Below, piece after piece: positions 29,001-35,243 of a DNA stretch of 64,000 bases (position 1 is its first letter; every line of letters starts with the position of its first letter). This DNA comes from Ectothiorhodospiraceae bacterium (lineage in GTDB: Bacteria; Pseudomonadota; Gammaproteobacteria; HK1). The stretch is taken from contig JACKNM010000019.1 of the NCBI GenBank assembly GCA_024234875.1, positions 26,278 through 90,277 on the forward strand, given 5' to 3'. The position numbers and the translations under genes are program-made. The notes beneath the pieces are model-generated. The model did no database searches. It saw only the letters and a program-made list of their open reading frames with translations, and had not been told where the DNA came from.

Positions 29001-31293
29001 CGGGGTGGTGCGCGGGCACGGCACCATCGGCCAGACCATCCTCAACGCGGGCACCGTGCGCTCCGAGGGCGGCACGCTGGCGGTCGCCGGCGGCGGCATC
29101 CAGGGCCAGAGCGGCACGGTGGAGATCACCGCAGGCTCCAGCCTGGATCTCTCCGCCGCGACCGGCACCCAGAGCGCCGACAACCTGGTGCACAACGGGG
29201 TCTCCCTGGCGCTCGGCGGCAACGACTTCCGAGTCGACGTCGACTTCGTGAACGGCAACGCCGGCTCCGGCAATGCCTTCGACGCACGCGCCAACGTCAC
29301 CGGCAGCGGGCAAATCCTCGCCGGCGGGGACGTGGCCCAGGCGATCACCGGCGACGTGGCCGGCGGCGCCACCGCGACCCCCGAGATCGCGTTCGGCGAC
29401 GTGCACGTCGGTACCACCAGCACCCGCAACTACCAGGTCGCGAACACCGGAACCGACGGGCCGAGCCTGCGCGGCGCGATCCAGACCGCGGCCAACGGCG
29501 GCAACATCACCGATTCACGCCTGGTGGGCTCGGGCGCGAGCGCCGGTGACTTCGGCCCGATCGGCCCCGGGGCCGGCACTGGTGACCTCCAGGTCCGCTT
29601 CCAGGCGACCAGCGCCGGCGCGCTGAGCGGGCAGGTGATCCACGTCGAGAACAACTTCGACAACGTCACCGACCAGGACATCGCGGTCACCGGCACTGCC
29701 TGGAACCTGGCCGAGGCGGCGATCCAGACCGCGGCGCCGGTGCTCATCGGCAACTTCCACGTCGGGGACCTGGCGCCCCAGGCGCGCCTGCAGGTCGCCA
29801 ACGCGGCTCCGGTCGGCGCCTTCACCGAGCGGCTGAACGGTCAGGCGCTGAACGCCGATACCGGCATCGTGGTCGGCGGCGCCGGGTTCAGTGGCCTCGC
29901 GGCCGGGCAGGTGAACGGCGACGGGCTGGAGGTCGGCATCGACACCAGCACCGCCGGCATCAAGGACGGCAACGCGCGTTTCGCGTTCCAGTCCGACGGC
30001 ACCGGGCTCAACAGCCTCGGCGTGACGTCGCTCGGTATCCAGAGCATCCAGGTGCAGGGCACCGTCTGGGCCTATGCGGTCGGTGACGCCACCAGCGAGG
30101 TCAACTTCGGCGCCCATCGTGTCGGTCCCGGCGCGGTCGAGGCATCGCTGGTGGTCAGCAACATCGGGCCGGACACCGGCGGCGCCACCGAGACCCTGCG
30201 TGCATCGTTCGACGCGATGCCGGCCGGGTTCCTGGTCGAGGGCAGCGCCGGGCCGCTCGACGTCGGCGCCATCGGCGTCGGCTCGCCGCGCGACGTGACG
30301 CTGTCGTTCCTGACCGCGGTGTCCGGTGACTTCACCGGGACCACGCTCGACATCGGCTTCGTCTCCGAGGCGGCCGCCGGCACCGGGCTGTCCGACACCG
30401 ACGTCGGTGGTCAGAGCGTGACCCTGAACGGCAAGGTCTACGCGGCGGCCGAGGCGAGCGTCACGCCGACGGCCATCGACCTCGGCATCCTGCGCCAGGG
30501 ACAGCTCGTCGCCGGCGAGAACCTGGCGGTGTCCAACGTCGCCACCGGGGGGCTGGTCGACGTCCTGCGCGGCGGGTTCTCGGCCGTCGACGGGCCGTTC
30601 ACCGCCAGCGGTGACCTCGGCGCCGGCGTGGCCGCGGGTGCCACCGACTCGACCAGCCTGCTGCTCGGGATCGACACCTCCGCCGCCGGCGTGTTCGACG
30701 GCACCGCGACCCTGGACCTGGTCAGCCACAACGAGGATCTCGCCGACCTGCTGCTCGACTCGATCGACGTGAGCCTCCATGCCACCGTCAACGCGCTCGC
30801 CAACCCGGTGATCGAGCTGGCGGGCGGCGACGGGACCCTCACCGGCAGCCCCACCTTCCTGGTGCTCGACCTCGGCTCGATCGTCGAGGGCAGTGGCGAC
30901 ACGCGCAGCGCCTCGCTGTCGATTCTCAACGACGTGCTGGGGCCGGCGGACTTCCTGGCCGGGGAGTTCGTCGACGTCCTGGCCGGTCAGTTCGACCTTG
31001 CCGGGCTCGACCCCTTCCTCGACGTCGCCGCCGGCGGTGCGCTGGGCGGGCTCGGGATCAGCTTCGACTCGACCGGGCTCGGGGTCGGCAACTTCCTGGC
31101 CGAGTTCACCCTCGACCCGTTCAGCACCCTGGCCGGTGGCGTGGACCCGATCGCGCTGGCCGACATCCGGGTGCAGGTGCGGGCGCGCATCGTCGCCGGT
31201 GGTGGTGTCGACGTCCCCGAGCCGCCGGTGCTCGCCCTGCTGCTCGGCGGCACCCTGGTGCTGGTCGCGGGACGGCGGCGCCGCAAGGGCTGA
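20008..31293 (+). CDS. giant repeat surface protein with PEP-CTERM-like sorting signal
   Basis: A 3761-residue, Gly/Asn/Thr/Asp-rich export protein; I noticed no cysteine. A long N-region precedes a signal helix (about residues 35-54). Three segments begin with a W-x-G-G/NW motif near residues 58, 1520 and 2735. The first holds six units spaced 188-198 residues, marked by AGHTIRGAG near 195-1169. The second holds a tighter array at 175-176 residues marked by VDGDET near 1831-2357. Both end in autotransporter-like SPGI segments. From about 3130 come some five choice-of-anchor-D-like beta domains. The final 26 residues have VPEPP, a hydrophobic helix, then GRRRRKG, a PEP-CTERM signal cut by an exosortase. 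No barrel domain is present. AGGAG precedes ATG 20008. Likely an adhesin or matrix protein. Confidence 0.88.
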   Translation: MNDRAATHAPIDRAARLPGALALARRLPPPDVSAVRAVVLGVALGLAAGTAAAATPATWIGGAGNWNDPGNWSGGVVPQNTPTETFDVVIDNASGTASVVTLNVNTTIESLTLDAGDTVTFNDGIDLTIAGGPTTGFLVNDGTINLVGSPFSGGTTAIVLQGGIGLTGSGQVVMNNDANNQILADGTVIDHGAGHTIRGSGEILDGTGGMVNQAGARIIAEGSVGLTVDPSASGGFLNQGVLQAGDSGAGTTGTLTLSGAGGGNFTNTTGTIEAQDGSTVRLVSGATVVGGNLGSTGTGAVSLEGAGASGSTLDGVTLSGVVNQGDGVAVRVQDGITNHATWNVLGSAFSGATTSINFAGAQTLQGSGSIVLNDDAQNTITTDGSTLTHAADHTIRGAGRLLNGGGSMVNDGTIIQQGGNALVIRPDAGGFTNNATLRAEGTGGIDLDGGAGGAFTNNAVIEAGAGSRVDLLNGVTVSGGTLRGTGLVQLNGNGASGATLDGVTLEGNVDQVDGADVTVTGGIVNDGTWTLSSSPFSGALTDVLFQGTQTLDGVGEIAMSDDPNNRILTSAGDTLTQAAGHTIRGAGELLDNTGSMVNQGVIRQQGGNRLTIDPDGGGFVNALGGLVEATGTGGIALSGAGGGTFTNDGNPIVARDGSRVDLTDGATLVGGTLASEGAGFVNLDGIASNAAVLDGVTLQGSVVQADNRDVVVRNGITNDATWSVNGSPFSGSFTDITFEGTQALAGTGQIVLSDDPQNRVLTDVDATVLTQAAGHTIRGAGRLLDGAGAMVNQGSIVQQGGNRLVVTPGGNATGFVNEGTLRADGTGGLELSGAGGGEFTNTGQTIGIGDGSQVVLSGAAVLHGGTVAADGAGQSGQLVMTGAGAGAATLDAVTLETAVTQNDNVDVRVVNGLTNNATWSVNGSPFSGSFTDITFAGSQTLTGTGEIAFSADPQNRILVDADATTLTQAAGHTIRGGGQLLAGTGAMVNQGAIVQEGSHALVIDPGANATGFVNAGTLQANGTPGIELSGAGGGEFTNSGHSIGIADGSRVVLSNAAIVHGGSFDANGGDRIGLVSLAGAGAAAATLDGVTLNAGVQQNDNVDARVTNGLTNNAIWSMNASGFSGNDTDLTFVGTQTLGGTGSIVMSNDVDNRILVDAGTTVLTQAAGHTISGAGDLLAGTGGMINQGTIRGDRGLPLIVDPGVGASFTNAGVVEARGGGTVRFTDSAEVTNVVGNALVGGTWVVDDTTGGLTQMQLGVGSTQADIRTNDAEIRLAGVNSRFDALANLDANAGSFTLQRGRDFATVGDLANTGDVTVEDAASSLAVAGDYDQTAGNTNLVGGTLSATSVNLLGGSLTGSGTVQGATTVGAGATVAAGASPGILNFENALDLAAGSILDFELAGTAVDGNVPNVGVINTATNPVSTQFDQINVFDVANIADGVIVNVATIDGFTAAGGNFWDLITADTLNLSSPSNLVVDLSGVAGVIQANINLEEVALADPTRGGATREALRMSIDAVQVNAIWNGDGAGGGANGNFTSANWTFEDDDGNAVDVSPLVFPSNTSLVFFNAVIDDGKPGTSVVTLNQSATVDALTVSGGDELEIGSGRFLTIDQDPGRPGSGVVTNNGLIDVNPFLAAGLTFDGAGTLLGTGVVDLGGNGARVAGSDGTGSLLHGAGHTIQGAGLVGADFASLDNAGTIAATGGNLTVGTDTANPLAVHNTGVMESTAGGNLVLGAARHTNDGTIRAGDGSTVTLANGSTLIGGTGTLESTGTGRFRVASNNTTRFEGDIVNNATIELDPFLEAVIAVDADTTLSGTGNIAMLRNGAVISGVDGDETLVNEAGHTLHGAGLIGRDLLRLDNRGLVLADIENGRLIVGDDDTPDGLDVVQSGAGTLAAADGGILEIRNARVAGGVIRADGEGPGGARSRVELGDGSTIVGGTRFESSGAGVVQVTSGRTTHFEGAITNNATIEINPFLQAAIGIDADTTLAGTGNITLNGTGAVILGVDGDETLTNQGGHTLQGEGAIGRNLATLDNRGLIVGNHDTRTLTVGDDDTADGLSVVQSGAGTLAAADGGILRIQNARVAGGVVRADGEGPGANRSVVQLGNGSTIAGGTRLESTGAGVIEVASNQTTHFEGTITNNATVEVNPFLPAVIGIDAATTLAGTGNITLRGNGAAIAGVDGDETLTNLAGHTLQGEGAIGRNLAALDNRGLVVANQEGRTLTVGDDDVPDGLSVVQSGAGTLGATDGGILDVRNARVAGGVIRADGESSGGVRSLARLGNGSTIAGGTRLESSGAGVIEVASNQTTHLEGAITNDATVEVNPFFAATIGIDADTTIDGTGRILLANSAGARITAVDGDETLTNAAGHTIAGGGRLGLDTLGIVNAGAIVGNNGQMIVDPRDSTVLLNDTTGTLRAESGGSLRVEDATVDNQGTVEAVATTVATNVTFAADATVSNRVGTALVGGTWRASGDTASAVVDLQGGSTIDTIGAGATLVLDGASADIRIGGASIRTTLASSTGTLEVSNGQLFSTPGNFTNTGDVSIVGATSELLVNGGSYTQTAGNTRLDGGNLVASTVDISGGSLTGVGVVDGNLSVSGAGTVASGFSPGIIQVSQDFTLGLGGIWDVEIAGTDPFAPAFDQLLVGGTATFEAGSSIDVSLLGGFGPVAGNSFDLLSADLIVDNTGDIASIFDFTSAVLAPGLRYEVALVDTDANSTADTLRLFVDQIAAIGVIDATWNGGAGSFTDGNWTFSDTPPGAFPDNTADTFFNVAIDGSNDTTASPVALETDVTVDSLRVDSTDALEVTDGNTLTIERDPARTESGRIVNEGAITLASTGASTAIAADGDLTITGTGTLTMADGAAAAINGTAGSTVVNDVEHTIAGAGEIGQGQVDLDNRGTIVADGAQALVIQTPSAVDNSGTLRATGSGGLVVSGDLDNTGIVDVQTGSSATLAGQTVNDGTIANTGGTLNASALTNNGELVLDAGAVTGGDITNTATGVVRGHGTIGQTILNAGTVRSEGGTLAVAGGGIQGQSGTVEITAGSSLDLSAATGTQSADNLVHNGVSLALGGNDFRVDVDFVNGNAGSGNAFDARANVTGSGQILAGGDVAQAITGDVAGGATATPEIAFGDVHVGTTSTRNYQVANTGTDGPSLRGAIQTAANGGNITDSRLVGSGASAGDFGPIGPGAGTGDLQVRFQATSAGALSGQVIHVENNFDNVTDQDIAVTGTAWNLAEAAIQTAAPVLIGNFHVGDLAPQARLQVANAAPVGAFTERLNGQALNADTGIVVGGAGFSGLAAGQVNGDGLEVGIDTSTAGIKDGNARFAFQSDGTGLNSLGVTSLGIQSIQVQGTVWAYAVGDATSEVNFGAHRVGPGAVEASLVVSNIGPDTGGATETLRASFDAMPAGFLVEGSAGPLDVGAIGVGSPRDVTLSFLTAVSGDFTGTTLDIGFVSEAAAGTGLSDTDVGGQSVTLNGKVYAAAEASVTPTAIDLGILRQGQLVAGENLAVSNVATGGLVDVLRGGFSAVDGPFTASGDLGAGVAAGATDSTSLLLGIDTSAAGVFDGTATLDLVSHNEDLADLLLDSIDVSLHATVNALANPVIELAGGDGTLTGSPTFLVLDLGSIVEGSGDTRSASLSILNDVLGPADFLAGEFVDVLAGQFDLAGLDPFLDVAAGGALGGLGISFDSTGLGVGNFLAEFTLDPFSTLAGGVDPIALADIRVQVRARIVAGGGVDVPEPPVLALLLGGTLVLVAGRRRRKG

Positions 31294-31300
31294 GCCTCCT

Positions 31301-31337
31301 CGGGGACCGGCTCGCGCGACGCGCGTGCCAGTCCCCG
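31301..31337. repeat. GC-rich dispersed palindrome after the giant gene
   Basis: CGGGGAC-c-GGCtCGCGCG and its partner CGCGCGTGCCaGTCCCCG form an imperfect stem, seven bases after the stop of the giant gene and before the convergent cyclase-FHA stop. It has the same arms as the 19.1-kb element. Probable terminator function by position. Confidence 0.65.
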
Positions 31338-31379
31338 CGCACCCGCCCCGTGCACCGCGGTCACGCCGAGCGGTGCGCC

Positions 31380-32402
31380 TCAGACCGTGAAGTGCACCAC
31401 CAGGTCGCCGAGCGCGGCATGGTCGGCCCCGGCCGCGATCGTCCCCGAGCGCGTCAGGACCACGGTCTCGCGGCGCACCGCGAAGGCGTAGCCGTCGGTG
31501 GTGTGCACCCAGGTGCCGGTCGAGCTGCGGTCGGTGAGCATCAGCTTGCCGCCGCGCACCCGTAGCTCGGCGTGGTCGCGGGACACGAACGGCTCCGGGA
31601 TCTGCAGATCACAGTGCGGGGCCCGGCCGAGGGTGACGCGGTCGCCCTCCCCCAGCTGCCGCTCGGCGCCGCCGAGTCGGACGGAAACCCGTCGCTCGGC
31701 CAGCGCGGCGACGGTGATCGGCCCGGCAGCGTGGCACTCGGTCACCGGGGCGGCCTGACGCACCGTCGAGCCATGGGGATCCGGCCCGGGGAGGCTCGAG
31801 TACAGGGTCACCGGTGCGACGCGGCCCTTGAGGAACTGCGACCCGAGTCGCCGCAGCCCGGCACGCCGGTCCTCGGGCACGGTCACCACCGCGTCCGCGG
31901 TGAGCACCACCTCGCCGGGCTTGGCCAGCGCGAGCAGGCTCGCGGTCAGATTGACGCAGTCGCCGAACACGTCGCCGCGGGCGCGGATGTAGTCGCCGAC
32001 GTGGACCCCGACGCGCATCCGAACGCCGCCGGCGCCGCGCGCGGCGGCCATGGCGTTGGCGGCAGCGAGCGCGCGCACCGCATCGGGGAACACGCAGAGC
32101 AGGTCGTCGCCCTTGCTGCGGATCACCGTGCCGCCCCGAGCGCGCACCACCTCCGCGAGCTGGTCGATCAACAGCCCGACCAGCGCGAGCGCCGCCCGGT
32201 CGCCCTGGCCCGAGTACAGCGTGGTGCTGCCGCACACGTCGGCAAAGAGGATCGCGCCATGGGACCGGGTCTCCGGGGCCTGGCGCTCACGGGAGCGCGC
32301 ACCCCGGCGTCCGAGGACCGAGCGGGCGCGATGCCAGGGCGCGAGCCAGGTGGCTTGACGACTCGCGTGGGGTAGGTTCTCCGTCGACTCGGCTGCGCAC
32401 AT
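31380..32402 (-). CDS. class III nucleotidyl cyclase-like domain with C-terminal FHA domain
   Basis: A 340-residue protein. Residues about 45-215 form a class III cyclase catalytic domain: ILFADVCGST with the first metal Asp, KGDDLLCVFPDA with the second, and VFGDCVNLTASLLALAKPGEV. The usual transition-state Arg of the NLAAR motif is Ser here (NLTAS), so activity is doubtful. The C-terminal 100 residues are a forkhead-associated domain: VTLGRAPHCDLQIPEPFVSRDHAELRV then DRSSTGTWV, with the phosphothreonine-binding R, S, R and H in place. It could therefore be recruited by a Ser/Thr kinase such as the one at 54.2 kb. ATG 32402 is used. Confidence 0.85.
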   Translation of the reverse strand: MCAAESTENLPHASRQATWLAPWHRARSVLGRRGARSRERQAPETRSHGAILFADVCGSTTLYSGQGDRAALALVGLLIDQLAEVVRARGGTVIRSKGDDLLCVFPDAVRALAAANAMAAARGAGGVRMRVGVHVGDYIRARGDVFGDCVNLTASLLALAKPGEVVLTADAVVTVPEDRRAGLRRLGSQFLKGRVAPVTLYSSLPGPDPHGSTVRQAAPVTECHAAGPITVAALAERRVSVRLGGAERQLGEGDRVTLGRAPHCDLQIPEPFVSRDHAELRVRGGKLMLTDRSSTGTWVHTTDGYAFAVRRETVVLTRSGTIAAGADHAALGDLVVHFTV

Positions 32403-32635
32403 GGTCGTGGTCCTCGCGTGAGTCGGTTCCACCGCGGGGTGGATTCGAGTGGGTGGCAGTCTGGGCGCGGGAGGTTTCGGGGCGATATCGCGGTGGGCGG
32501 CCGATTGTTTCGGATGTTTCGGGGCTCCGAGGGTCACCGAGAGCGTGATCGAGATCAGGTGGCACGGGTCTGCGGGTCGTCGACGGTTGAAGTCGACCCG
32601 GGGACGCCACAGTTTCGACCAAGGAGGTGGGTGTG

Positions 32636-33487
32636 ATGAGTGGTGGAGCGCGCTCCGGTGCCGCGGTTCGACCGGCCGCCGTGGCGGGATTCTTCTATCC
32701 CGGCGATCCCGAGGTACTGGCGCGCACCGTCGACGAGCTGCTGGGCGTGGCGGCCGCGGCGGCCGCGCCGGCGCCGAAGGCGGTGCTGGTGCCACACGCG
32801 GGCTACGTCTATTCCGGCGCGATCGCGGCGAGCGCGTACCGCCTGCTCGAGGCCGGGCGTGACGCGATCCGTCGTGTCGTCCTCGTCGGCCCCGCCCACC
32901 GCGTGCGGCTGCGTGGGATCGCGCTGCCCGCGGCGCAGGCGTTCGCCACCCCGCTCGGGACGATCGCGGTCGATCGTGGCGCCTGCGCCGAGCTCGCGGA
33001 TCTCCCACAGGTGCGGGTGAGCGCGGAGGCCCACGCGCTCGAGCACGCGCTGGAGGTCCAGCTGCCCTTCCTGCAACGCATCCTCGGCCATTTCACCATC
33101 GTCCCGCTGGTCGTGGGCGACACTCGCCCGGGCGAGGTCGAGGCGGTGCTGGAGCGGCTGTGGGGCGGGCGGGAGACCCTGATCGTCGTCAGCTCCGACC
33201 TCTCTCACTACCGGACCTACGATTCGGCTCGCGAGCTGGACCGCGCAACCGTCGCCTCGATCGTCGCGCTGCGTCCGCTGCACCACCACGAGCAGGCCTG
33301 TGGCGCGGGCGCGATCAACGGCTTCTTGCCGTGTGCGCGCGAGCATCGGTTGGCGGCGACTCTGCTCGACCTGCGGAGCTCGGGCGACACCGCTGGCGAC
33401 CGCGACCGCGTCGTCGGCTACTGCGCCATCGCGTTCGACGTCTCCGGCCAGCGCGCCCACGGCGAGGAATCGCACCTTGCGAGCTGA
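32636..33487 (+). CDS. amrB: AmmeMemoRadiSam system protein B (MEMO1 family)
   Basis: A 283-residue MEMO-like protein related to class III extradiol dioxygenases. Features are VRPAAVAGFFYPGDPEVL at the start, VPHAGYVYSGAIAASAY, VVLVGPAHRV, EHALEVQLPFLQ, VVSSDLSHYRTYDSA and ACGAGAINGFL. His residues in these motifs make a metal site in family members. The bacterial role is unknown; human MEMO1 has been linked to redox and iron handling. The start ATG 32636 is set by a perfect AAGGAGGT seven bases upstream; a GTG at 32627 is inside that site. First gene of a three-gene operon. Confidence 0.93.
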   Translation: MSGGARSGAAVRPAAVAGFFYPGDPEVLARTVDELLGVAAAAAAPAPKAVLVPHAGYVYSGAIAASAYRLLEAGRDAIRRVVLVGPAHRVRLRGIALPAAQAFATPLGTIAVDRGACAELADLPQVRVSAEAHALEHALEVQLPFLQRILGHFTIVPLVVGDTRPGEVEAVLERLWGGRETLIVVSSDLSHYRTYDSARELDRATVASIVALRPLHHHEQACGAGAINGFLPCAREHRLAATLLDLRSSGDTAGDRDRVVGYCAIAFDVSGQRAHGEESHLAS

Positions 33488-34040
33488 TCGACAGGCGAGG
33501 CTCCTGGCGCTCGCCCGGGCGGCGTTGCACCCGCACGCGCTGCCACCGACGCTCGACGCGACGACGCCCGGGTGGCTCACAGAGCCGGGCGCGAGCTTCG
33601 TCACCCTCACCCTCGGCGGAGCGCTCCGCGGCTGCATCGGCTCGATCGAGGCGACCCGCGCGCTCGCCCTCGACGTCCACCACAACGCCATCGCGGCGGC
33701 GAGTCGCGACCCGCGATTCCCGCCGCTCGACCGCGACGAGGTGGGTGCGGTACGCGTCGAGGTCTCCGTGCTCTCGGCCCTCGAGCCACTGGCTGCGTGC
33801 GACGTCGACAGCCTGCTCGGGCTGATCCGCCCCATGGTCGACGGCATCCTGATCGACGACGGTGCGCGCCGTGCCACCTTTCTGCCGCAGGTCTGGTCGG
33901 TGCTCCCGGAGCCTCGGATGTTCCTGCGACGGCTGGGCGAGAAGGCGGGGCTGGCCCCGGGGGTCTGGCCGGCATCGCTCAGGGTGTGGCGGTACACCGT
34001 GACCAAGTGCGTGGAGACGCGGCCGGGAGACGCTGCGTGA
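33477..34040 (+). CDS. amrA: AmmeMemoRadiSam system protein A (AMMECR1 domain)
   Basis: A 187-residue AMMECR1-domain protein. The conserved core reads FVTLTLGGALRGCIGSIEATRALALDVHHNAIAAASRDPRFPPL, including the family LRGCIGS hallmark, followed by VEVSVLSALEPL and the TFLPQVWSVLPEP segment. No biochemical activity is firmly known for the family. The start is probably TTG 33477, with GAGGA eight bases upstream, overlapping the amrB stop by 11 nt. No ATG or GTG gives a better N-terminus. The overlap indicates translational coupling to amrB. Confidence 0.9.
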   Translation: MRADRQARLLALARAALHPHALPPTLDATTPGWLTEPGASFVTLTLGGALRGCIGSIEATRALALDVHHNAIAAASRDPRFPPLDRDEVGAVRVEVSVLSALEPLAACDVDSLLGLIRPMVDGILIDDGARRATFLPQVWSVLPEPRMFLRRLGEKAGLAPGVWPASLRVWRYTVTKCVETRPGDAA

Positions 34041-35122
34041 CGCCGGAATCGACCCATCCCGCGCGCTGGTGGCACCGGCTGGACGACGGCCGCATCCAGT
34101 GCGATCTCTGTCCGCGTGACTGCCGGCTACGCGAGGGCCAGCGCGGCGCCTGCTTCGTGCGCCGCCGCGTCGACGACGCGATGGTGCTCGCGACCTACGG
34201 GCGCTCGTCCGGCTTTTGCATCGACCCGATCGAGAAGAAGCCGCTGGCGCACTTCTACCCGGGCAGCAGCGTCCTCTCCTTCGGCACCGCCGGGTGCAAC
34301 CTCGCCTGCAAGTTCTGTCAGAACTCCGACATCACCAAGGCGCGCGACATGGACCGGCTGATGGATCGCGCGACGCCGGAGGAGATCGCGCGCACCGCGG
34401 CCCGGCACGGTTGCCGAAGCGTCGCCTTCACCTACAACGACCCGGTGATCTTCGCCGAGTACGCGATGGACACCGCCGACGCCTGCCATGCGCTCGGCGT
34501 CGCCACCGTCGCGGTGACCGCGGGCTACGTCCGCGAGCCGGCGCGCTCGGAGCTCTTCTCGCGTATCGACGCGGCCAACGTCGATCTCAAGGCGTTCACC
34601 GAGGACTTCTACTACCGGCTCACCGGCTCCCATCTCGAGCCGGTGCTGGACACGCTGCGCTACCTGGTGCACGAGACCGCGGTGTGGACGGAGATCACGA
34701 CGCTGCTGATTCCCGGCCACAACGACTCCGATGCGGAGATCGGCCGGCTCGCGGCCTGGGTGGGGGAGAACCTGGGCCCCGACGTGCCGCTGCACTTCTC
34801 GGCCTTCCACCCTGACTTCCGAATGCTCGACGTGCCGGCGACGCCGCCGGCGACGCTACGCCGGGCACGGCGCATCGCCCGTGACGCCGGTCTGCACCAC
34901 GTCTACACCGGCAACGTCCACGACACCGAGGGCGACACCACGTACTGCGCCGGCTGCGGCGCGAGGCTGGTGGTGCGCGACTGGTACGCGATCGAGGCCT
35001 ACCGGCTCACCGACGACGGGTGCTGTCCGGACTGCGGCACCACGCTCGTCGGGCGCTTCGCGCCGTTTCGCATGGCCGATCAGTTCGGCCCACGGCGGGT
35101 GCCGGTGCGCATCCACCGGTAA
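34037..35122 (+). CDS. amrS: AmmeMemoRadiSam system radical SAM enzyme
   Basis: A 361-residue radical SAM enzyme. A Cys pair (CDLCPRDC) near residue 22 is followed by the family YPGSSVLSFGTAGCNLACKFCQN with the CxxxCxxC cluster motif, and by FTYNDPVIFAEYAMD, NVDLKAFTEDFYYRLTG and the IPGHNDS segment. The C-terminal part adds two CxxC pairs (CAGCG and CCPDCG), probably a zinc or second metal site. GTG 34037 overlaps the amrA stop as GTGA, which ties all three genes into one translationally coupled operon. The reaction is not known; a role in modifying a protein or tRNA has been proposed for the system on gene context. Confidence 0.93.
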   Translation: MTPESTHPARWWHRLDDGRIQCDLCPRDCRLREGQRGACFVRRRVDDAMVLATYGRSSGFCIDPIEKKPLAHFYPGSSVLSFGTAGCNLACKFCQNSDITKARDMDRLMDRATPEEIARTAARHGCRSVAFTYNDPVIFAEYAMDTADACHALGVATVAVTAGYVREPARSELFSRIDAANVDLKAFTEDFYYRLTGSHLEPVLDTLRYLVHETAVWTEITTLLIPGHNDSDAEIGRLAAWVGENLGPDVPLHFSAFHPDFRMLDVPATPPATLRRARRIARDAGLHHVYTGNVHDTEGDTTYCAGCGARLVVRDWYAIEAYRLTDDGCCPDCGTTLVGRFAPFRMADQFGPRRVPVRIHR

Positions 35123-35140
35123 GCCGAGGGAACGACCCCA

Positions 35141-35240
35141 CCGGGGACTGGCTCAAGCCGCGAAGCGGCGGGTGCCAGTCCCCGACCAGTGCGGGTCACG
35201 GCGGGTGCCTGTCCCCGGGGGGGTGAGCCGGTCCCCGGTA
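35141..35240. repeat. one full and two half copies of the GC-rich palindrome
   Basis: The full copy occupies 35141-35184 (CCGGGGACTGGCTC to GGTGCCAGTCCCCG, with CCGC-GAA-GCGG as the inner hairpin). It is followed by two right-arm fragments, GGTGCCTGTCCCC near 35203-35216 and GAGCCGGTCCCCGG near 35225-35238. They fill the space between amrS and the convergent amidohydrolase. Half copies suggest repeated insertion or partial decay of the element. Confidence 0.6.
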
Positions 35241-35243
35241 CCG

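Noticed and set aside
19762..29406. Several long open frames on the minus strand under the giant gene (each 400-900 codons)
   Set aside because: They arise from the codon bias and the repeats of the plus-strand gene, have no recognisable domains, no ribosome-binding sites and low-complexity content.
32560..32575. TGGCAC-gggtc-TGCG as a second sigma-54 promoter before amrB
   Set aside because: GG and GC are 11 bp apart, not 12, and the TTGC part is broken; sigma-54 does not tolerate this spacing.
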